Positions 22,986 to 33,200 are shown, counted from the first letter of the stretch. The stretch: DNA of 37,933 bases from Lachnospiraceae bacterium (GCA_017461775.1 JAFTXD010000148.1:1-37933); one strand, 5' to 3'. Translations and numbers: made by a program. The notes: a model not told the origin generated them from the sequence alone.

Positions 22986-25526
22986 ATGGAACAATATATT
23001 GTAACAGGAATGACATGTGCGGCATGTAGTGCCAGAGTGGAGAGGGCCGTATCTAAGGTGGAAGGTGTAAGGAGTGTGTCAGTGAATCTTCTTACCGGCT
23101 CCATGGGTGTGGAAGGTGATGTGAAAAGTGATGCGGTAATCGCTGCAGTGGTGGATGCCGGTTACGGAGCTTCTAAAAAGGGAGAGGGCGTTTCTAAGAG
23201 GGAAGAGAGTGCAGGTGCTTTAGAAGATAGAGAGACGCCGCTTATGAAGAAAAGGTTGGTTTCTTCGCTGGGCTTTTTACTGCTGCTTATGTATGTCTCC
23301 ATGGGCTATGGTATGTGGGGCTGGCCTTTGCCGGGATTTTTCGAAGGAAATCCTGTGGCAGTAGGACTGTTGCAGCTGCTTCTTACCGTGATTGTGATGG
23401 TGATTAACCAGAAGTTCTTTATTAGTGGTTTTAAGAGTCTGCTTAAGAAATCGCCCAATATGGATACCCTGGTAGCTCTTGGTGCAGGAGCGGCTTTTGT
23501 ATATAGTACCTATGCACTTTTCCTGATGACGGATGCCCAGGCGAAAGGGGATATTCATGGGGCCATGCATTATCTCCATGAGTTTTACTTTGAGTCCGCA
23601 GCTATGATTTTGACGCTGATTACCGTAGGTAAGATGCTGGAAGCACGCTCCAAGGGAAAAACCACGGATGCCTTAAAAGGGCTGATGCAGCTGGCACCCA
23701 AAACTGCCACTGTGGTAAGAAACGGGGCAGAAGTCACTATTCCTGCGGGAGAAGTGGTGAAGGGAGATGTGTTTGTGGTTAGGCCGGGAGAGAGTATCCC
23801 AGTGGATGGTAAGGTCGTTGAGGGTAGTAGTGCCGTCAATGAAGCTGCGCTGACCGGGGAGAGTATCCCGGTGGATAAAGAGCCGGGAGCTAAGGTTTCC
23901 GCAGCAACCATCAATCAGTCCGGCTTTTTAACCTGTGAGGCCACGGCGGTCGGTGAAGATACTGCGTTATCTCAGATTATTCAGATGGTCAGCGATGCGG
24001 CGGCTACGAAGGCGCCCATTGCGAAGGTTGCGGATAAGGTGTCGGGCATTTTTGTTCCGGCGGTGATTACCATTGCGTTGATCGCCACCTTCGCTTGGCT
24101 GATATCCGGACAGGCTTTGGGGTATGCTATTGCCAGAGGTATTTCGGTGTTGGTAATCAGTTGTCCATGTGCCCTGGGACTTGCTACGCCGGTGGCTATT
24201 ATGGTTGGCAATGGTGTGGGCGCGAAAAACGGAATCCTGTTTAAAACCGCTGTTTCTTTAGAGGAAACCGGAAAGGTGCAGATTGCGGTGCTGGATAAGA
24301 CGGGAACCATTACCAGAGGTGAGCCGGTGGTGACGGATGTGGTGCCGGGAGAGGATGTGCCGGAAAAGGAGCTCCTTAGCGTTGCAAAGGCATTGGAGAA
24401 GATGAGTGAGCATCCCCTTGCCAAGGCCGTGGTAGCTTATGAATATAAGGATTTGGACGTATATACGACGGAGGCGTTCAAAGCGCTTCCGGGCAATGGT
24501 CTTACGGCACAGCTTGCCGGGGAGGTGGTATATGGTGGCAGCTTAAGTTTCATTTCCACGGTGGCAAAGGTTTCGGAAGAAATGAAGGAGAAGGCAGAGA
24601 CTTTTGCAAATGCAGGAAAAACGCCCCTTTTATTTTCCTGGGGAGGAAGGCTTTTGGGTATTATCGCTGTGGCGGATACCATTAAGGAGGACAGTCCCCG
24701 GGCAGTGAAAGAGCTGCAGAATATGGGACTTCAGGTGGTGATGCTTACCGGTGATAACCGCAGAACCGCAGAAGCTATCGGACGCCAGGTTGGTGTGGAT
24801 GGTGTCATAGCAGGTGTGCTTCCCGATGGAAAGGAAGCGGTGGTACGTGCCTTACAGGAAAAGGGCAAGGTTTTGATGGTAGGAGATGGTATCAATGATG
24901 CTCCGGCATTGACCAGAGCGGATATGGGCGTGGCTATCGGTGCCGGTACGGATGTGGCAATTGATGCTGCGGATGTGGTGCTGATGAAGAGTTCTCTGCG
25001 GGATGTGGCAGCAGCCATTCGCTTAAGCCGTGCCACACTGAAAAATATCCATGAGAATCTGTTCTGGGCATTTTTCTACAACTGTATCGGAATTCCGCTG
25101 GCAGCAGGGCTTTTTATCCCTTTGTTTCACTGGGAACTGAACCCTATGTTTGGGGCAGCAGCCATGAGCTTGTCCAGCTTTTGTGTGGTAAGTAATGCCC
25201 TGCGGCTGAATTTTGCAAGGATACGCGGAGAGCGTAAGGATTATAAAATCAGAAATGCAGTTTCTATTACCCAGGTAGTAGAGGCAGAAAATAAACGATT
25301 AGAGGAGAAAAAGACAATGACAAAGACAATGAAAATCGAAGGAATGATGTGTGGACACTGTGAGGCACGTGTAAAGAAGGTTTTGGAGGCTATGGAAGGT
25401 GTGGCAGAGGCAGTGGTAAGCCATACCGCGGGAACTGCGGTGGTTACTTTAAATGGTGAGGTATCTGACGAGTTGCTGACAAAGACCATTGAAGACCAGG
25501 ATTACAAGGTGTTGGGAATCGAGTAA
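22986..25526 (+). CDS. copA: copper-exporting P-type ATPase with C-terminal CopZ-like domain
   Basis: 846 residues. An N-terminal heavy-metal-associated domain has MTCAAC (C11, C14). Eight membrane helices follow, with the CPC metal motif at 393-395. Next come the phosphorylation site DKTGT (D437), the SEHPLAKAV nucleotide-binding motif (H476) and GDGINDAPAL in the hinge. After the last helix pair a linker leads to a second metal-binding domain (778-846) with MMCGHC. P1B-1 ATPases export Cu(I). The start is chosen by homology at ATG 22986; reading further upstream overlaps bioY. The C-terminal domain has its own ribosome site (see the 25317 entry). Confidence 0.95.
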   Translation: MEQYIVTGMTCAACSARVERAVSKVEGVRSVSVNLLTGSMGVEGDVKSDAVIAAVVDAGYGASKKGEGVSKREESAGALEDRETPLMKKRLVSSLGFLLLLMYVSMGYGMWGWPLPGFFEGNPVAVGLLQLLLTVIVMVINQKFFISGFKSLLKKSPNMDTLVALGAGAAFVYSTYALFLMTDAQAKGDIHGAMHYLHEFYFESAAMILTLITVGKMLEARSKGKTTDALKGLMQLAPKTATVVRNGAEVTIPAGEVVKGDVFVVRPGESIPVDGKVVEGSSAVNEAALTGESIPVDKEPGAKVSAATINQSGFLTCEATAVGEDTALSQIIQMVSDAAATKAPIAKVADKVSGIFVPAVITIALIATFAWLISGQALGYAIARGISVLVISCPCALGLATPVAIMVGNGVGAKNGILFKTAVSLEETGKVQIAVLDKTGTITRGEPVVTDVVPGEDVPEKELLSVAKALEKMSEHPLAKAVVAYEYKDLDVYTTEAFKALPGNGLTAQLAGEVVYGGSLSFISTVAKVSEEMKEKAETFANAGKTPLLFSWGGRLLGIIAVADTIKEDSPRAVKELQNMGLQVVMLTGDNRRTAEAIGRQVGVDGVIAGVLPDGKEAVVRALQEKGKVLMVGDGINDAPALTRADMGVAIGAGTDVAIDAADVVLMKSSLRDVAAAIRLSRATLKNIHENLFWAFFYNCIGIPLAAGLFIPLFHWELNPMFGAAAMSLSSFCVVSNALRLNFARIRGERKDYKIRNAVSITQVVEAENKRLEEKKTMTKTMKIEGMMCGHCEARVKKVLEAMEGVAEAVVSHTAGTAVVTLNGEVSDELLTKTIEDQDYKVLGIE
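25317..25526 (+). CDS. possible internally started CopZ copper chaperone
   Basis: In frame with copA, ATG 25317 is preceded by AGAGGAG at 25301-25307 with 9-base spacing. From there a 69-residue product would be made, exactly the size of a free CopZ chaperone, with the metal motif GMMCGHC near its start. So the 3' end of copA could encode two products: the fused domain and a free chaperone. It could also be a copA-copZ fusion by stop-codon loss that kept the old ribosome site. Separate translation is inferred, not shown. Confidence 0.5.
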   Translation: MTKTMKIEGMMCGHCEARVKKVLEAMEGVAEAVVSHTAGTAVVTLNGEVSDELLTKTIEDQDYKVLGIE

Positions 25527-26246
25527 ATGAAAGAGCAGTTTGCAAGAACGGGGCTTCTTCTGGGAGAAGAGGCCATGGAAAAGCTGGAAAAGGCCAGAGT
25601 AGCCGTGTTTGGCATCGGCGGCGTAGGCGGTCATGTGGTGGAAGCACTGGTAAGAAGTGGTGTGGGAGCTATTGATATCATTGACAATGATACGGTCAGC
25701 GTGACCAATTTAAACCGTCAGCTCCTTGCTACATGGGACAGCGTGGGCCGGGATAAGGTGACGGTGATGAAGGAGCGTATCTTGTCCATCAACCCGGACT
25801 GTAAGGTGACCTGTCACCAGTGCTTTTATCTACCGGAAACGGCAGAGCAGTTTAATTTTTATGCCTATGATTATGTGGTGGACGCGGTGGATACGGTGAC
25901 GGCCAAGATATCTCTGGTAATGGAGTGTCAGGAAAAGAATGTCCCCATCATCAGCAGTATGGGGGCGGGGAATAAGCTGGATCCCACGTCCTTTGAGGTG
26001 GCGGATATCTATAAGACCAGCGTGTGCCCGCTTGCCAAGGTCATGCGTAGGGAACTGAAAAAGCGTGGCGTGAAGAAGCTGAAGGTGGTGTATTCCAAGG
26101 AGGAGGCTTTAAAGCCCAGCGAAGAGGTGGGAGCCAGGTTCCCAGAGCCGGTGACAAAGAGAGTGCTTCCGGGCTCTGTTGCTTTTGTGCCCTCCGTGGC
26201 TGGACTTATCATTGCATCAGAAGTAATTAAGGACTTGATAAAGTAA
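25527..26246 (+). CDS. tcdA: tRNA threonylcarbamoyladenosine dehydratase (TcdA/CsdL)
   Basis: 239 residues of the ThiF/E1-like family. The nucleotide-binding loop is FGIGGVGGHVVEALVRSGVG, followed by the IDNDTVSVTNLNRQ motif, the adenylation site region and the long VYSKEEALKPSEE segment typical of TcdA rather than ThiF or MoeB. It converts t6A37 of tRNAs to its cyclic form ct6A using ATP. Its start directly follows the copA stop. The next gene is a cysteine desulfurase, recalling the E. coli csdA-csdE-csdL grouping. Confidence 0.9.
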   Translation: MKEQFARTGLLLGEEAMEKLEKARVAVFGIGGVGGHVVEALVRSGVGAIDIIDNDTVSVTNLNRQLLATWDSVGRDKVTVMKERILSINPDCKVTCHQCFYLPETAEQFNFYAYDYVVDAVDTVTAKISLVMECQEKNVPIISSMGAGNKLDPTSFEVADIYKTSVCPLAKVMRRELKKRGVKKLKVVYSKEEALKPSEEVGARFPEPVTKRVLPGSVAFVPSVAGLIIASEVIKDLIK

Positions 26247-26247
26247 T

Positions 26248-27405
26248 ATGAAGGATTTTATTTATTTGGACAATGCAGCAACCACCCGGGTAAGACCGGA
26301 GGTTTTAGAGGTCATGCTTCCCTATTTTTGTGAGGATTACGGGAATCCGGCGGCAATTTATGCCCCCGGAGGAAGTGCTGCCAAGGCAGTTGGGCTGGCC
26401 AGACGTCAGGTGGCAGAGCTCATAGGAGCTTTGCGGGAAGAAATCTATTTTACTGCCGGTGGCAGTGAGTCCGACAACTGGGCCATCCGTGGTGTGTATG
26501 AAAAGCTCTCAGAGAAGGGGAATCACATCATTACCACCAAAGTAGAGCATCATGCGGTTTTAAATACCTGCAAATATCTGGAAAAGAATGGGGCAAAAGT
26601 TACCTATCTTTCTGTGGATGAATATGGTATGATTTCTTTGGAAGAGCTGGAGAGGGCAATAACGCCGGAGACCATTTTAATATCCGTAATGGCGGCCAAT
26701 AACGAAGTGGGAACCATTATGCCCCTGGAGCGTATCGGAGAAATTGCAAAGGCACACAATGTGCTTTTTCATACCGATGCGGTGCAGGCCTATGGACATA
26801 TCCCTCTGGATGTGGAGCGGATGCATATCGACCTTTTAAGTGCCAGCGGGCACAAGCTGGGAGGGCCTAAGGGAATCGGCTTTCTCTATGCGCGGAAGGG
26901 GCTTAAGCTACCACCACTTATTTATGGTGGAGGGCAGGAGCGGGGCCGCAGGGGCGGCACCTTAAATGTTCCGGGGATTGTAGGTATGGGGCAGGCTGCT
27001 GTCATGGCCATGGCAGAGCTAAAGGTGCAGGGCAGGCAGGTAGCTGCATTGCGTGATTATTTTATTCAATGTATCCAAAAGGAAATACCGGAGGCAGTGG
27101 TAAACGGAACTCTTACGGACCGGCTTCCGGGCAATGTAAATATAACGATTCCACGGGTGGAGGGAGAGTCGGTGCTGATTCTCTTAGACCAGAGGGGAAT
27201 CTGTGCATCCAGCGGTTCTGCCTGCAGTATGTCTCAGGATGGACCATCCCATGTGCTTCTGGCTATGGGACGCAGCGAGGAGCAGGCAAGGGGCACCCTG
27301 CGTTTCTCTCTTTCCGCGGAAAATACGGAAGAGGAGATTGCAAAAGCGGTGACCGTTTTGGCAGAGGTGGTGAGCCATCTGCACGAAATTCTGTTGAAAA
27401 AATAG
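26248..27405 (+). CDS. cysteine desulfurase (NifS/IscS family)
   Basis: 385 residues, PLP-dependent class V aminotransferase fold. Features: YLDNAATTRVRPEV at the start, the PLP contacts EHHAVLNT and HTDAVQAYGH, the Schiff-base lysine K203 in SASGHKLGGPKG, and the catalytic cysteine C326 in ASSGSACSM. It takes sulfur from cysteine as a persulfide for Fe-S clusters or tRNA thiolation. No iscU or thiI follows, so the acceptor is not clear. It begins one base after the tcdA stop and is clearly co-translated. Confidence 0.93.
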   Translation: MKDFIYLDNAATTRVRPEVLEVMLPYFCEDYGNPAAIYAPGGSAAKAVGLARRQVAELIGALREEIYFTAGGSESDNWAIRGVYEKLSEKGNHIITTKVEHHAVLNTCKYLEKNGAKVTYLSVDEYGMISLEELERAITPETILISVMAANNEVGTIMPLERIGEIAKAHNVLFHTDAVQAYGHIPLDVERMHIDLLSASGHKLGGPKGIGFLYARKGLKLPPLIYGGGQERGRRGGTLNVPGIVGMGQAAVMAMAELKVQGRQVAALRDYFIQCIQKEIPEAVVNGTLTDRLPGNVNITIPRVEGESVLILLDQRGICASSGSACSMSQDGPSHVLLAMGRSEEQARGTLRFSLSAENTEEEIAKAVTVLAEVVSHLHEILLKK

Positions 27406-27491
27406 ACAATATACTGTCCATACTTTCTGGGCATTTGTTACAAAAATGCGCCGGAAGCCTTGATTTTACTGACTTTTTTGCTTCAATTTGG

Positions 27492-27508
27492 TATAATGAG
27501 GGTATAAT
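27492..27508 (+). promoter_or_regulatory. tandem -10 elements before the CarD gene
   Basis: Two perfect TATAAT hexamers, 27492-27497 and 27503-27508, each preceded by GG. No well-spaced -35 is evident; TTGCTT at 27479 is 18 bp before the second box. At least one is likely to be a working promoter for the CarD-TPR pair. Confidence 0.45.
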
Positions 27509-27551
27509 TTCGGCATAGAATGTGGCAAATTTTAGAAAGGATGGTTTTTAA

Positions 27552-28064
27552 ATGTTTAGCATAGGTCAATATGTAGTATGTGGCAACAAAGGAGTGTGTA
27601 CGGTAGAGCAGATTACCACACTGGATATTTCCGGCGTGGATAAGGCGAAGATGCATTATATCTTAAAGCCGGTGTATGCTGCTTCCAGTACTGTATACGT
27701 GCCGGTAGATTCTGCGATGACGTCTATGCGCCCTATACTTACTACTCAGGAGGCTTCGAAATTAGTAGAAGATATTCCGAATATTCCACTTTTGGAGATT
27801 GCAAACGAAAAGTTTGCTGAGCTAAGTTATAAAGAGTGCATGAAGAGTAACGATTGCGAGAAGTGGGTTCAGATTATAAAAACCATATATGACAGAAAAC
27901 AGAAGAGACTTCAGGCAGGAAGAAAGGAAACTGCGGTAGACAGTAAGTACTTTAAGCTTGCAGAGGAGCATCTGTACGGAGAACTGGCGGTGGCTCTGCA
28001 TATGGACCGCAGTCAGGTGTGCAGCTATATTGCAAACTTATACGAGGAAAAGAGTGTAAATTAA
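27552..28064 (+). CDS. CarD family transcriptional regulator
   Basis: 170 residues. The N-terminal CarD/TRCF RNA-polymerase-interacting domain (1-60) reads MFSIGQYVVCGNKGVCTVEQ, then HYILKPVYAASSTVYVPVD. The C-terminal part is helical (about 75-165). CarD proteins bind the RNA polymerase beta subunit and stabilise open promoter complexes. The rather short C-terminal helices and the lack of a CdnL tryptophan motif fit the Clostridial CarD-like type. AGAAAGGATGG lies before the ATG. Its stop overlaps the next start by one base (TAATG). Confidence 0.9.
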   Translation: MFSIGQYVVCGNKGVCTVEQITTLDISGVDKAKMHYILKPVYAASSTVYVPVDSAMTSMRPILTTQEASKLVEDIPNIPLLEIANEKFAELSYKECMKSNDCEKWVQIIKTIYDRKQKRLQAGRKETAVDSKYFKLAEEHLYGELAVALHMDRSQVCSYIANLYEEKSVN

Positions 28065-29116
28065 TGATTCGTTTTCATAAGAGAAACACATGTGCAGTCC
28101 TGTTACTATCGGGACTATTAATCGGTCTGACCGGTTGCGGCAGCGTGAATGAAAATATATCGAAAGGCATGGAAAGCATCAAGGCTCTCGACTATGAGAC
28201 AGCCCTTGGATGCTTTCAAAGTGCGTCCGAGCTTTCAGAGGATTCAAAGCTACTTTATCGTGGCATGGGCATCGCCTATATGGGGCTTGCTGACTATCAG
28301 CAGGCAGCAGATTCCTTTCTGAAGGCTCTTTCTATAACTAACGGAATTGTGGAAGAGGTGGATTTTGATATCAATTTCTATCTGGGAGCTGCCTATACAA
28401 AGCTGGGACAGCACCAGCAGGCAAGGGAAATCTATGATGCCATTTTAGCACTCAGACCACAGGACAAGGAGGCTCTTTATTTAAGAGGTCTTTCCTTGTT
28501 GAGTCTGAATCTTTACACCCAGGCAAAGGCGGATTTTGACCAGGCAGTTTCTTTGGATGATAAGGATTATGACCGTATTATCCAGATTTATGAGGCCTTA
28601 AATTCCCATGATTACAAGGATGCGGGGCAGGGGTATCTTACCGATGCATTACAGAAGTATGGGGAAGATATGAGTGCCTATGATAAGGGCCGCATGTATT
28701 ATTACATGGGAGATTATAACAGTGCTTATGCTGCGCTGGAGAAGGCAAGGGAAGAGGGGCATGTGGATGCCTATCTGTTCTTAGGACGGGCCTATGAAGC
28801 CACCGGGGATTATAATTATGCTTCTACCGTGTACAATTCCTATTTGGAAAAGGTGGAAGAGGATGCGGGTGTGTATAATCAGCTGGGGCTCTGTGAGATG
28901 CGTAAGGAGAATTATGTGCTGGCGCTTAATGCCTTTCAGAGTGGTATGAAGCTGGAGGATGAGGCCATGATGCAGGCGCTTCGCTTTAATGAGGCGGTTG
29001 CCTATGAATATATGGGTGAGTACCAGAAAGCAGCAGTGCTCATGGAAGAGTATCTGAAAATCTATCCGGATGACGAAAATGCAAAGAGGGAATATGAGTT
29101 TTTAGCAACACGCTAA
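28064..29116 (+). CDS. tetratricopeptide-repeat lipoprotein
   Basis: 350 residues. A lipoprotein signal peptide is clear: basic start MIRFHKR, a hydrophobic run, and lipobox LTGC with cysteine at about residue 27. About seven TPR units follow (for example YRGMGIAYMGLADYQQAADS and FLGRAYEATGDYNYASTVYN), indicating a helical solenoid for protein contacts on the outer face of the membrane. The partner is unknown. The start at ATG 28064 overlaps the carD stop; the upstream ATG at 28019 inside carD is rejected because it would bury the signal peptide. Confidence 0.88.
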   Translation: MIRFHKRNTCAVLLLSGLLIGLTGCGSVNENISKGMESIKALDYETALGCFQSASELSEDSKLLYRGMGIAYMGLADYQQAADSFLKALSITNGIVEEVDFDINFYLGAAYTKLGQHQQAREIYDAILALRPQDKEALYLRGLSLLSLNLYTQAKADFDQAVSLDDKDYDRIIQIYEALNSHDYKDAGQGYLTDALQKYGEDMSAYDKGRMYYYMGDYNSAYAALEKAREEGHVDAYLFLGRAYEATGDYNYASTVYNSYLEKVEEDAGVYNQLGLCEMRKENYVLALNAFQSGMKLEDEAMMQALRFNEAVAYEYMGEYQKAAVLMEEYLKIYPDDENAKREYEFLATR

Positions 29117-29123
29117 TATGTAG

Positions 29124-29152
29124 TTGACTATCTAAGCGAAGTATGTCATAAT
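29124..29152 (+). promoter_or_regulatory. pyrF promoter
   Basis: TTGACT at 29124-29129, 17-bp spacer, CATAAT at 29147-29152. The leader of about 35 bases has no room for a PyrR attenuator. Confidence 0.6.
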
Positions 29153-29190
29153 AATCGGTTGGAAAATAAAGACAAAGGACGGGTAAAAAG

Positions 29191-30120
29191 ATGATTAACA
29201 AGTTAGTGAAAAAGATTCAGGAAACAAACGCTCCTATCGTTGTAGGCTTAGACCCTATGATGAAATTTATTCCTAAGCACATCACGGACAAGGCTTTTGC
29301 AGAGTATGGCGAGACCTTAGAGGGTGCAGCAGAGGCTATCTGGCAGTACAATAAGGGTATTGTAGATGCTATCTATGATTTGGTACCTGCGGTTAAGCCA
29401 CAGGTTGCAATGTATGAGCAGTTCGGAATTCCCGGCCTTATGGCTTTTAAGAAGACCGTAGATTACTGTAAGGAAAAGGGTCTGGTAGTTATCGGTGATA
29501 TTAAGAGAGGTGACATCGGTTCTACCTCAGAAGCATATGCAGTAGGACATCTTGGTAAGGTGCAGGTGGGAAGCAAGTCCTACTATGGTTTTGATGAGGA
29601 CTTTGTAACCGTAAATCCATACCTTGGAAGTGATGGCGTAACTCCTTTCACTAAGGTATGTAAGGAAGAAAGCAAGGGTATCTTCGTACTGGTGAAGACC
29701 TCTAATCCAAGTAGTGGCGAGTTCCAGGATCGTTTGATTGATGGCAGACCGCTCTATGAGTGGATGGGTGAGAAGGTTGCACAGTGGGGAGCGGACTGCA
29801 TGCCGGAGACCGGCTCCTACAGCTATGTGGGTGCAGTAGTAGGCGCTACTTATCCGGAGCAGGGCAAAATCCTTCGTAAGCTGATGCCAAATACCTTTAT
29901 CTTAGTACCGGGCTACGGTGCACAGGGTGGTAAGGGTGCAGACCTTGTTCACTTCTTCAACGAGGATGGACTTGGTGCAATCATCAACTCTTCCCGCGGT
30001 ATCATCGCAGCACATCAGCAGGAGAAGTACGCAAAGTACGGCGAGGCAGCATACGCAGATGCTTCCAGAGCAGCAGTTATCGATATGAGAGAAGATATTG
30101 CACAGGCACTTGGTAAATAA
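29191..30120 (+). CDS. pyrF: orotidine 5'-phosphate decarboxylase (PyrF type 2)
   Basis: 309 residues. It converts OMP to UMP. The active-site motif is GDIKRGDIGSTSEAY (Asp-Lys-Asp catalytic set), with VGLDPM at the N-terminus and the phosphate loop VPGYGAQGGKG near residue 250. The extra length over 230-residue PyrF marks the longer type 2 form seen in Clostridia and Actinobacteria. AAAGGACGG precedes the ATG. It is not linked to other pyr genes here. Codon usage is strongly biased, as for a well-expressed gene. Confidence 0.96.
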   Translation: MINKLVKKIQETNAPIVVGLDPMMKFIPKHITDKAFAEYGETLEGAAEAIWQYNKGIVDAIYDLVPAVKPQVAMYEQFGIPGLMAFKKTVDYCKEKGLVVIGDIKRGDIGSTSEAYAVGHLGKVQVGSKSYYGFDEDFVTVNPYLGSDGVTPFTKVCKEESKGIFVLVKTSNPSSGEFQDRLIDGRPLYEWMGEKVAQWGADCMPETGSYSYVGAVVGATYPEQGKILRKLMPNTFILVPGYGAQGGKGADLVHFFNEDGLGAIINSSRGIIAAHQQEKYAKYGEAAYADASRAAVIDMREDIAQALGK

Positions 30121-30141
30121 TTGAAAATGAGTAAGCTTTGT

Positions 30142-30177
30142 AAAAGGTCTCGGACGTTGGTTCGGGGCCTTTTAAAA
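30142..30177 (+). terminator. terminator after pyrF
   Basis: AAAAGGtCtCG pairs with CGgGgCCTTTT (two G-T pairs) around about 10 nt. The tail is short (TTTTAAAA). Confidence 0.7.
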
Positions 30178-30210
30178 TATATGATTCCGGTAGTTTCATG
30201 GAGTTACCAA

Positions 30211-30239
30211 TCGACAAATGTCCACACGAATAGTAAAAT
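30211..30239 (+). promoter_or_regulatory. promoter for the NACHT gene
   Basis: TCGACA at 30211-30216, 17-bp spacer, TAAAAT at 30234-30239. It is weak by consensus, fitting a low-expressed defence gene. Confidence 0.45.
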
Positions 30240-30283
30240 AGATTGTAGAGACAGGCAATTCGTTTTGATTTTGGGAGATATAT

Positions 30284-33200
30284 ATGACAACAAGAACATT
30301 TCTTTTAGGGGAACTAAATCGACTATTTTCAGTGCTGGAAACTATGCTGGGAAATGGTGGAAGAATGGGGCTTTTGGATGATCATCTCTGCTGTGAGGAT
30401 ATTATGTGTAAGGTACTGAATGATATCTATGGCTGGGAGCTGGTGAATCTGAACAGGCAGAAGAAAAATTACCCGGGAATTGACTTAGGGGATGAGCATA
30501 TTGGTCTGGGAGTACAGATATCCGCGGACAAGAGCAGTGGAAAAATTACGGAAACCTTGGAAAAGGTTATAAGGCATAGGGTGTATGAGACCTTTCCCAG
30601 TATCAAGGTACTGATTTTAGGGAGAAAGCAGAAGAGTTATTCCATAAGCAGAGAGGTGGGACTGGAAAAAACGGAGTTTGTGGCAGAAAGAGATATTCTG
30701 GATCTTGGGGATTTATTGGAGCAGTGTCAGAATATGGAAACGGAGAGACTGCAGAAGGTCTGTGAAGGTCTACGCTATGAGCTTGGATTGCCGGAGAAAA
30801 ATGCTTCTCCATATCCCCCAAAGACCCGGGAAAAAATCAGGGAATATATGAGCTTTTTGGAAAAGGAAAGTGAATACATTACCATACTGGGGTTGGGAGA
30901 AAAGCTTCCTATGGAGCAGGTGTGGATACAATTATCCCTGATGAATGTGAAGGATATGGACGCGGGGCTGCCGGACGGACAGTGGAGCTTTTTGCAACAG
31001 TACAATGAGTACAAAATATCCCATAGGAATGCTTATGATATGGAGGCTGTACTGGCAGACAGGGAAAATGCGGTGATTCTTGCCGGTCCGGGAATGGGAA
31101 AAAGTACGCTGTGCAAGAAGCTGTTTATGGAGTTTCGAAAAGAACGAAAAACGGTGGTGAAGGTGCGTCTGTTTGATGTGGCCAGATATATGCGGGATGG
31201 GAATTCCTTTGTAGAAGCGGTGTGTCTTGCTGCTTCTGAGGCAGTGTCCTTTCATCTGGAAAAGGAGGAATTGGACAGGGAGTTTGATGTGCTGATTCTG
31301 GATGGTCTGGATGAATGCAGCGATTTGCAGCATGAGGTTGCAAAGGGGATTACCGTATGGGGGATTGGGCATGAGGCAGTAAGAATTATTGTGACAAGCA
31401 GGCCCATAGGATATTGTGCGGCGGAGTTTGAAGGCTACAGGCATTTTCAGATTGTACCTTTGGAGGATGAAGAGCTGGAGCATGCGGCAATCACTTTGCT
31501 TCGCGTGATTAAGGAGGATTATGAAGAGGATTTTCAATGGTTTCAGCAGCAGATGAAGAGCCGCAGTGCCAGAGAACTGGCCTGTCGTAGTCCCCTGCTT
31601 TTGGGATTTTTGGTGCAGCTTTCCCTGGGACGCAGGAATCTGGGACAGTACAAGGTAGGATTATATAAGGATATTATGCAGGTCTGGCTGGAGGGCTCCA
31701 GCAGACATAATGAGAAAAAACGTAAGGATGTGGAACTGCAGGAGGGGATAGAAGCCATTGCTTATTACCTGATGAGTTCCATCGAAGGGAAAACACAGAG
31801 TGCTTACTTTAAGGAAAGCATTGTTTCTTATGTGGGAGCTTTTTTTCAGACCGAGCTGGGTGTGGGAAGACTACAGGCCAGTGGGGTGGCGGAGGATTGT
31901 CTGGAATTCTGGACACAGCGTGGAATATTGGAGCGGAATTACATAAGTGGAAGGGAAAGCTATCTCTTTCTTCATTTGAATGTAGGTGAATATCTGGCGG
32001 CAAGCCATCTTGCAAAAAAATCTGTACAGGAAAGGTGTGGATGGATACGGGAGAATTACCGCAAAAATATCTGGCATGAGACCATACGAATGCTTGTGGC
32101 ATGTGACACAGAGGGGCATGCATTGGAAGAATTATTGAGGCTGGGAAGGCAGGAGAAATTACCGGATGTAGCTGTTTTTCTTGCAGCTGAGGGTGTGGCA
32201 GAACGGGAAACGGAAGAGTGTCCGCAAGAGCTGTATGACCGGCTTTTATTCTATGTGCAGGGGGATAATCCCTATTTGGCGGAAAAGGCTGCAGAAGCAG
32301 CAGCGAAGCTGAGGGGAAAGGAGATAGACTGGCATGTAGAGACCTTGCTTACTCTTTGGAGGAGTGGACAAAGCTGGAGTAAGAATGCTGCATATCATAT
32401 CTACCTTTCTGTTCCGCAGGAGCAGCAGGATTATGAGGTGATTCGGGAATATGTGCTTTATTATTCTGATGAGCGGGATCATAGGACGCGGTGGAAATAT
32501 TCCCGGGATTTGGAGAATACCATTCTGTTTTTGCGGGAGGATGCGCAGGACGCTCCGGTGGTTGAGGCATTGAAGGGGATTTATTATCATCATTGCTCCG
32601 TATATGAAATGCAGCAGCTGGACACCTATTTTGAGAGACTGGGGCTGGGAAACTGGACAAAGGAATTTATGGAAAAGGTGAGATCAGAGATGCCGCCGTA
32701 TGATTTTGGGGAGATTCATAAAAAGCTGGATGGTGCGGAGGCAAGGCTGGTGCAGATATTGGCGGAGCTCTATGGCAGTGAAAGTACGGAGGAGGATTTG
32801 CAGGTATGCGTGGAGTATTCGAAGCTGACGGAGGCCGTGGAATTGATGCAGCGTCCGGTATCGGAATTATTCCTTTTGGAACGCGATCTGGAAAAAAGCT
32901 GTGCAGCATCTCTCTTACGTGCAGCCTGCGCAGCAGCGGAGGTTGACACGAAGAAGATACGTAAGGAAATATTCGTGATGCAGACCATGCCGGCGGATAG
33001 TGTGATATCCATTTCCGGACAGCGGAGAGTAAAGGTTCTTAAGAGTCCATGCTGGGAGAAAACCAGAGGAATGGTTTCTAAGGAAGATATTGTAGAAGGA
33101 CTTTGTAGTGTTTCTTCTATCATGGGAGATTTGGCGATGCAGGTTGCCTATGAAAACTGGGAGATGGAAGGACTTCGCAGTGAGGTTGTGGCACTGTTTG

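Noticed and set aside
30121-30381. 86-codon frame between pyrF and the NACHT gene
   Set aside because: Runs through the pyrF terminator and into the NACHT gene in another frame; no ribosome site.
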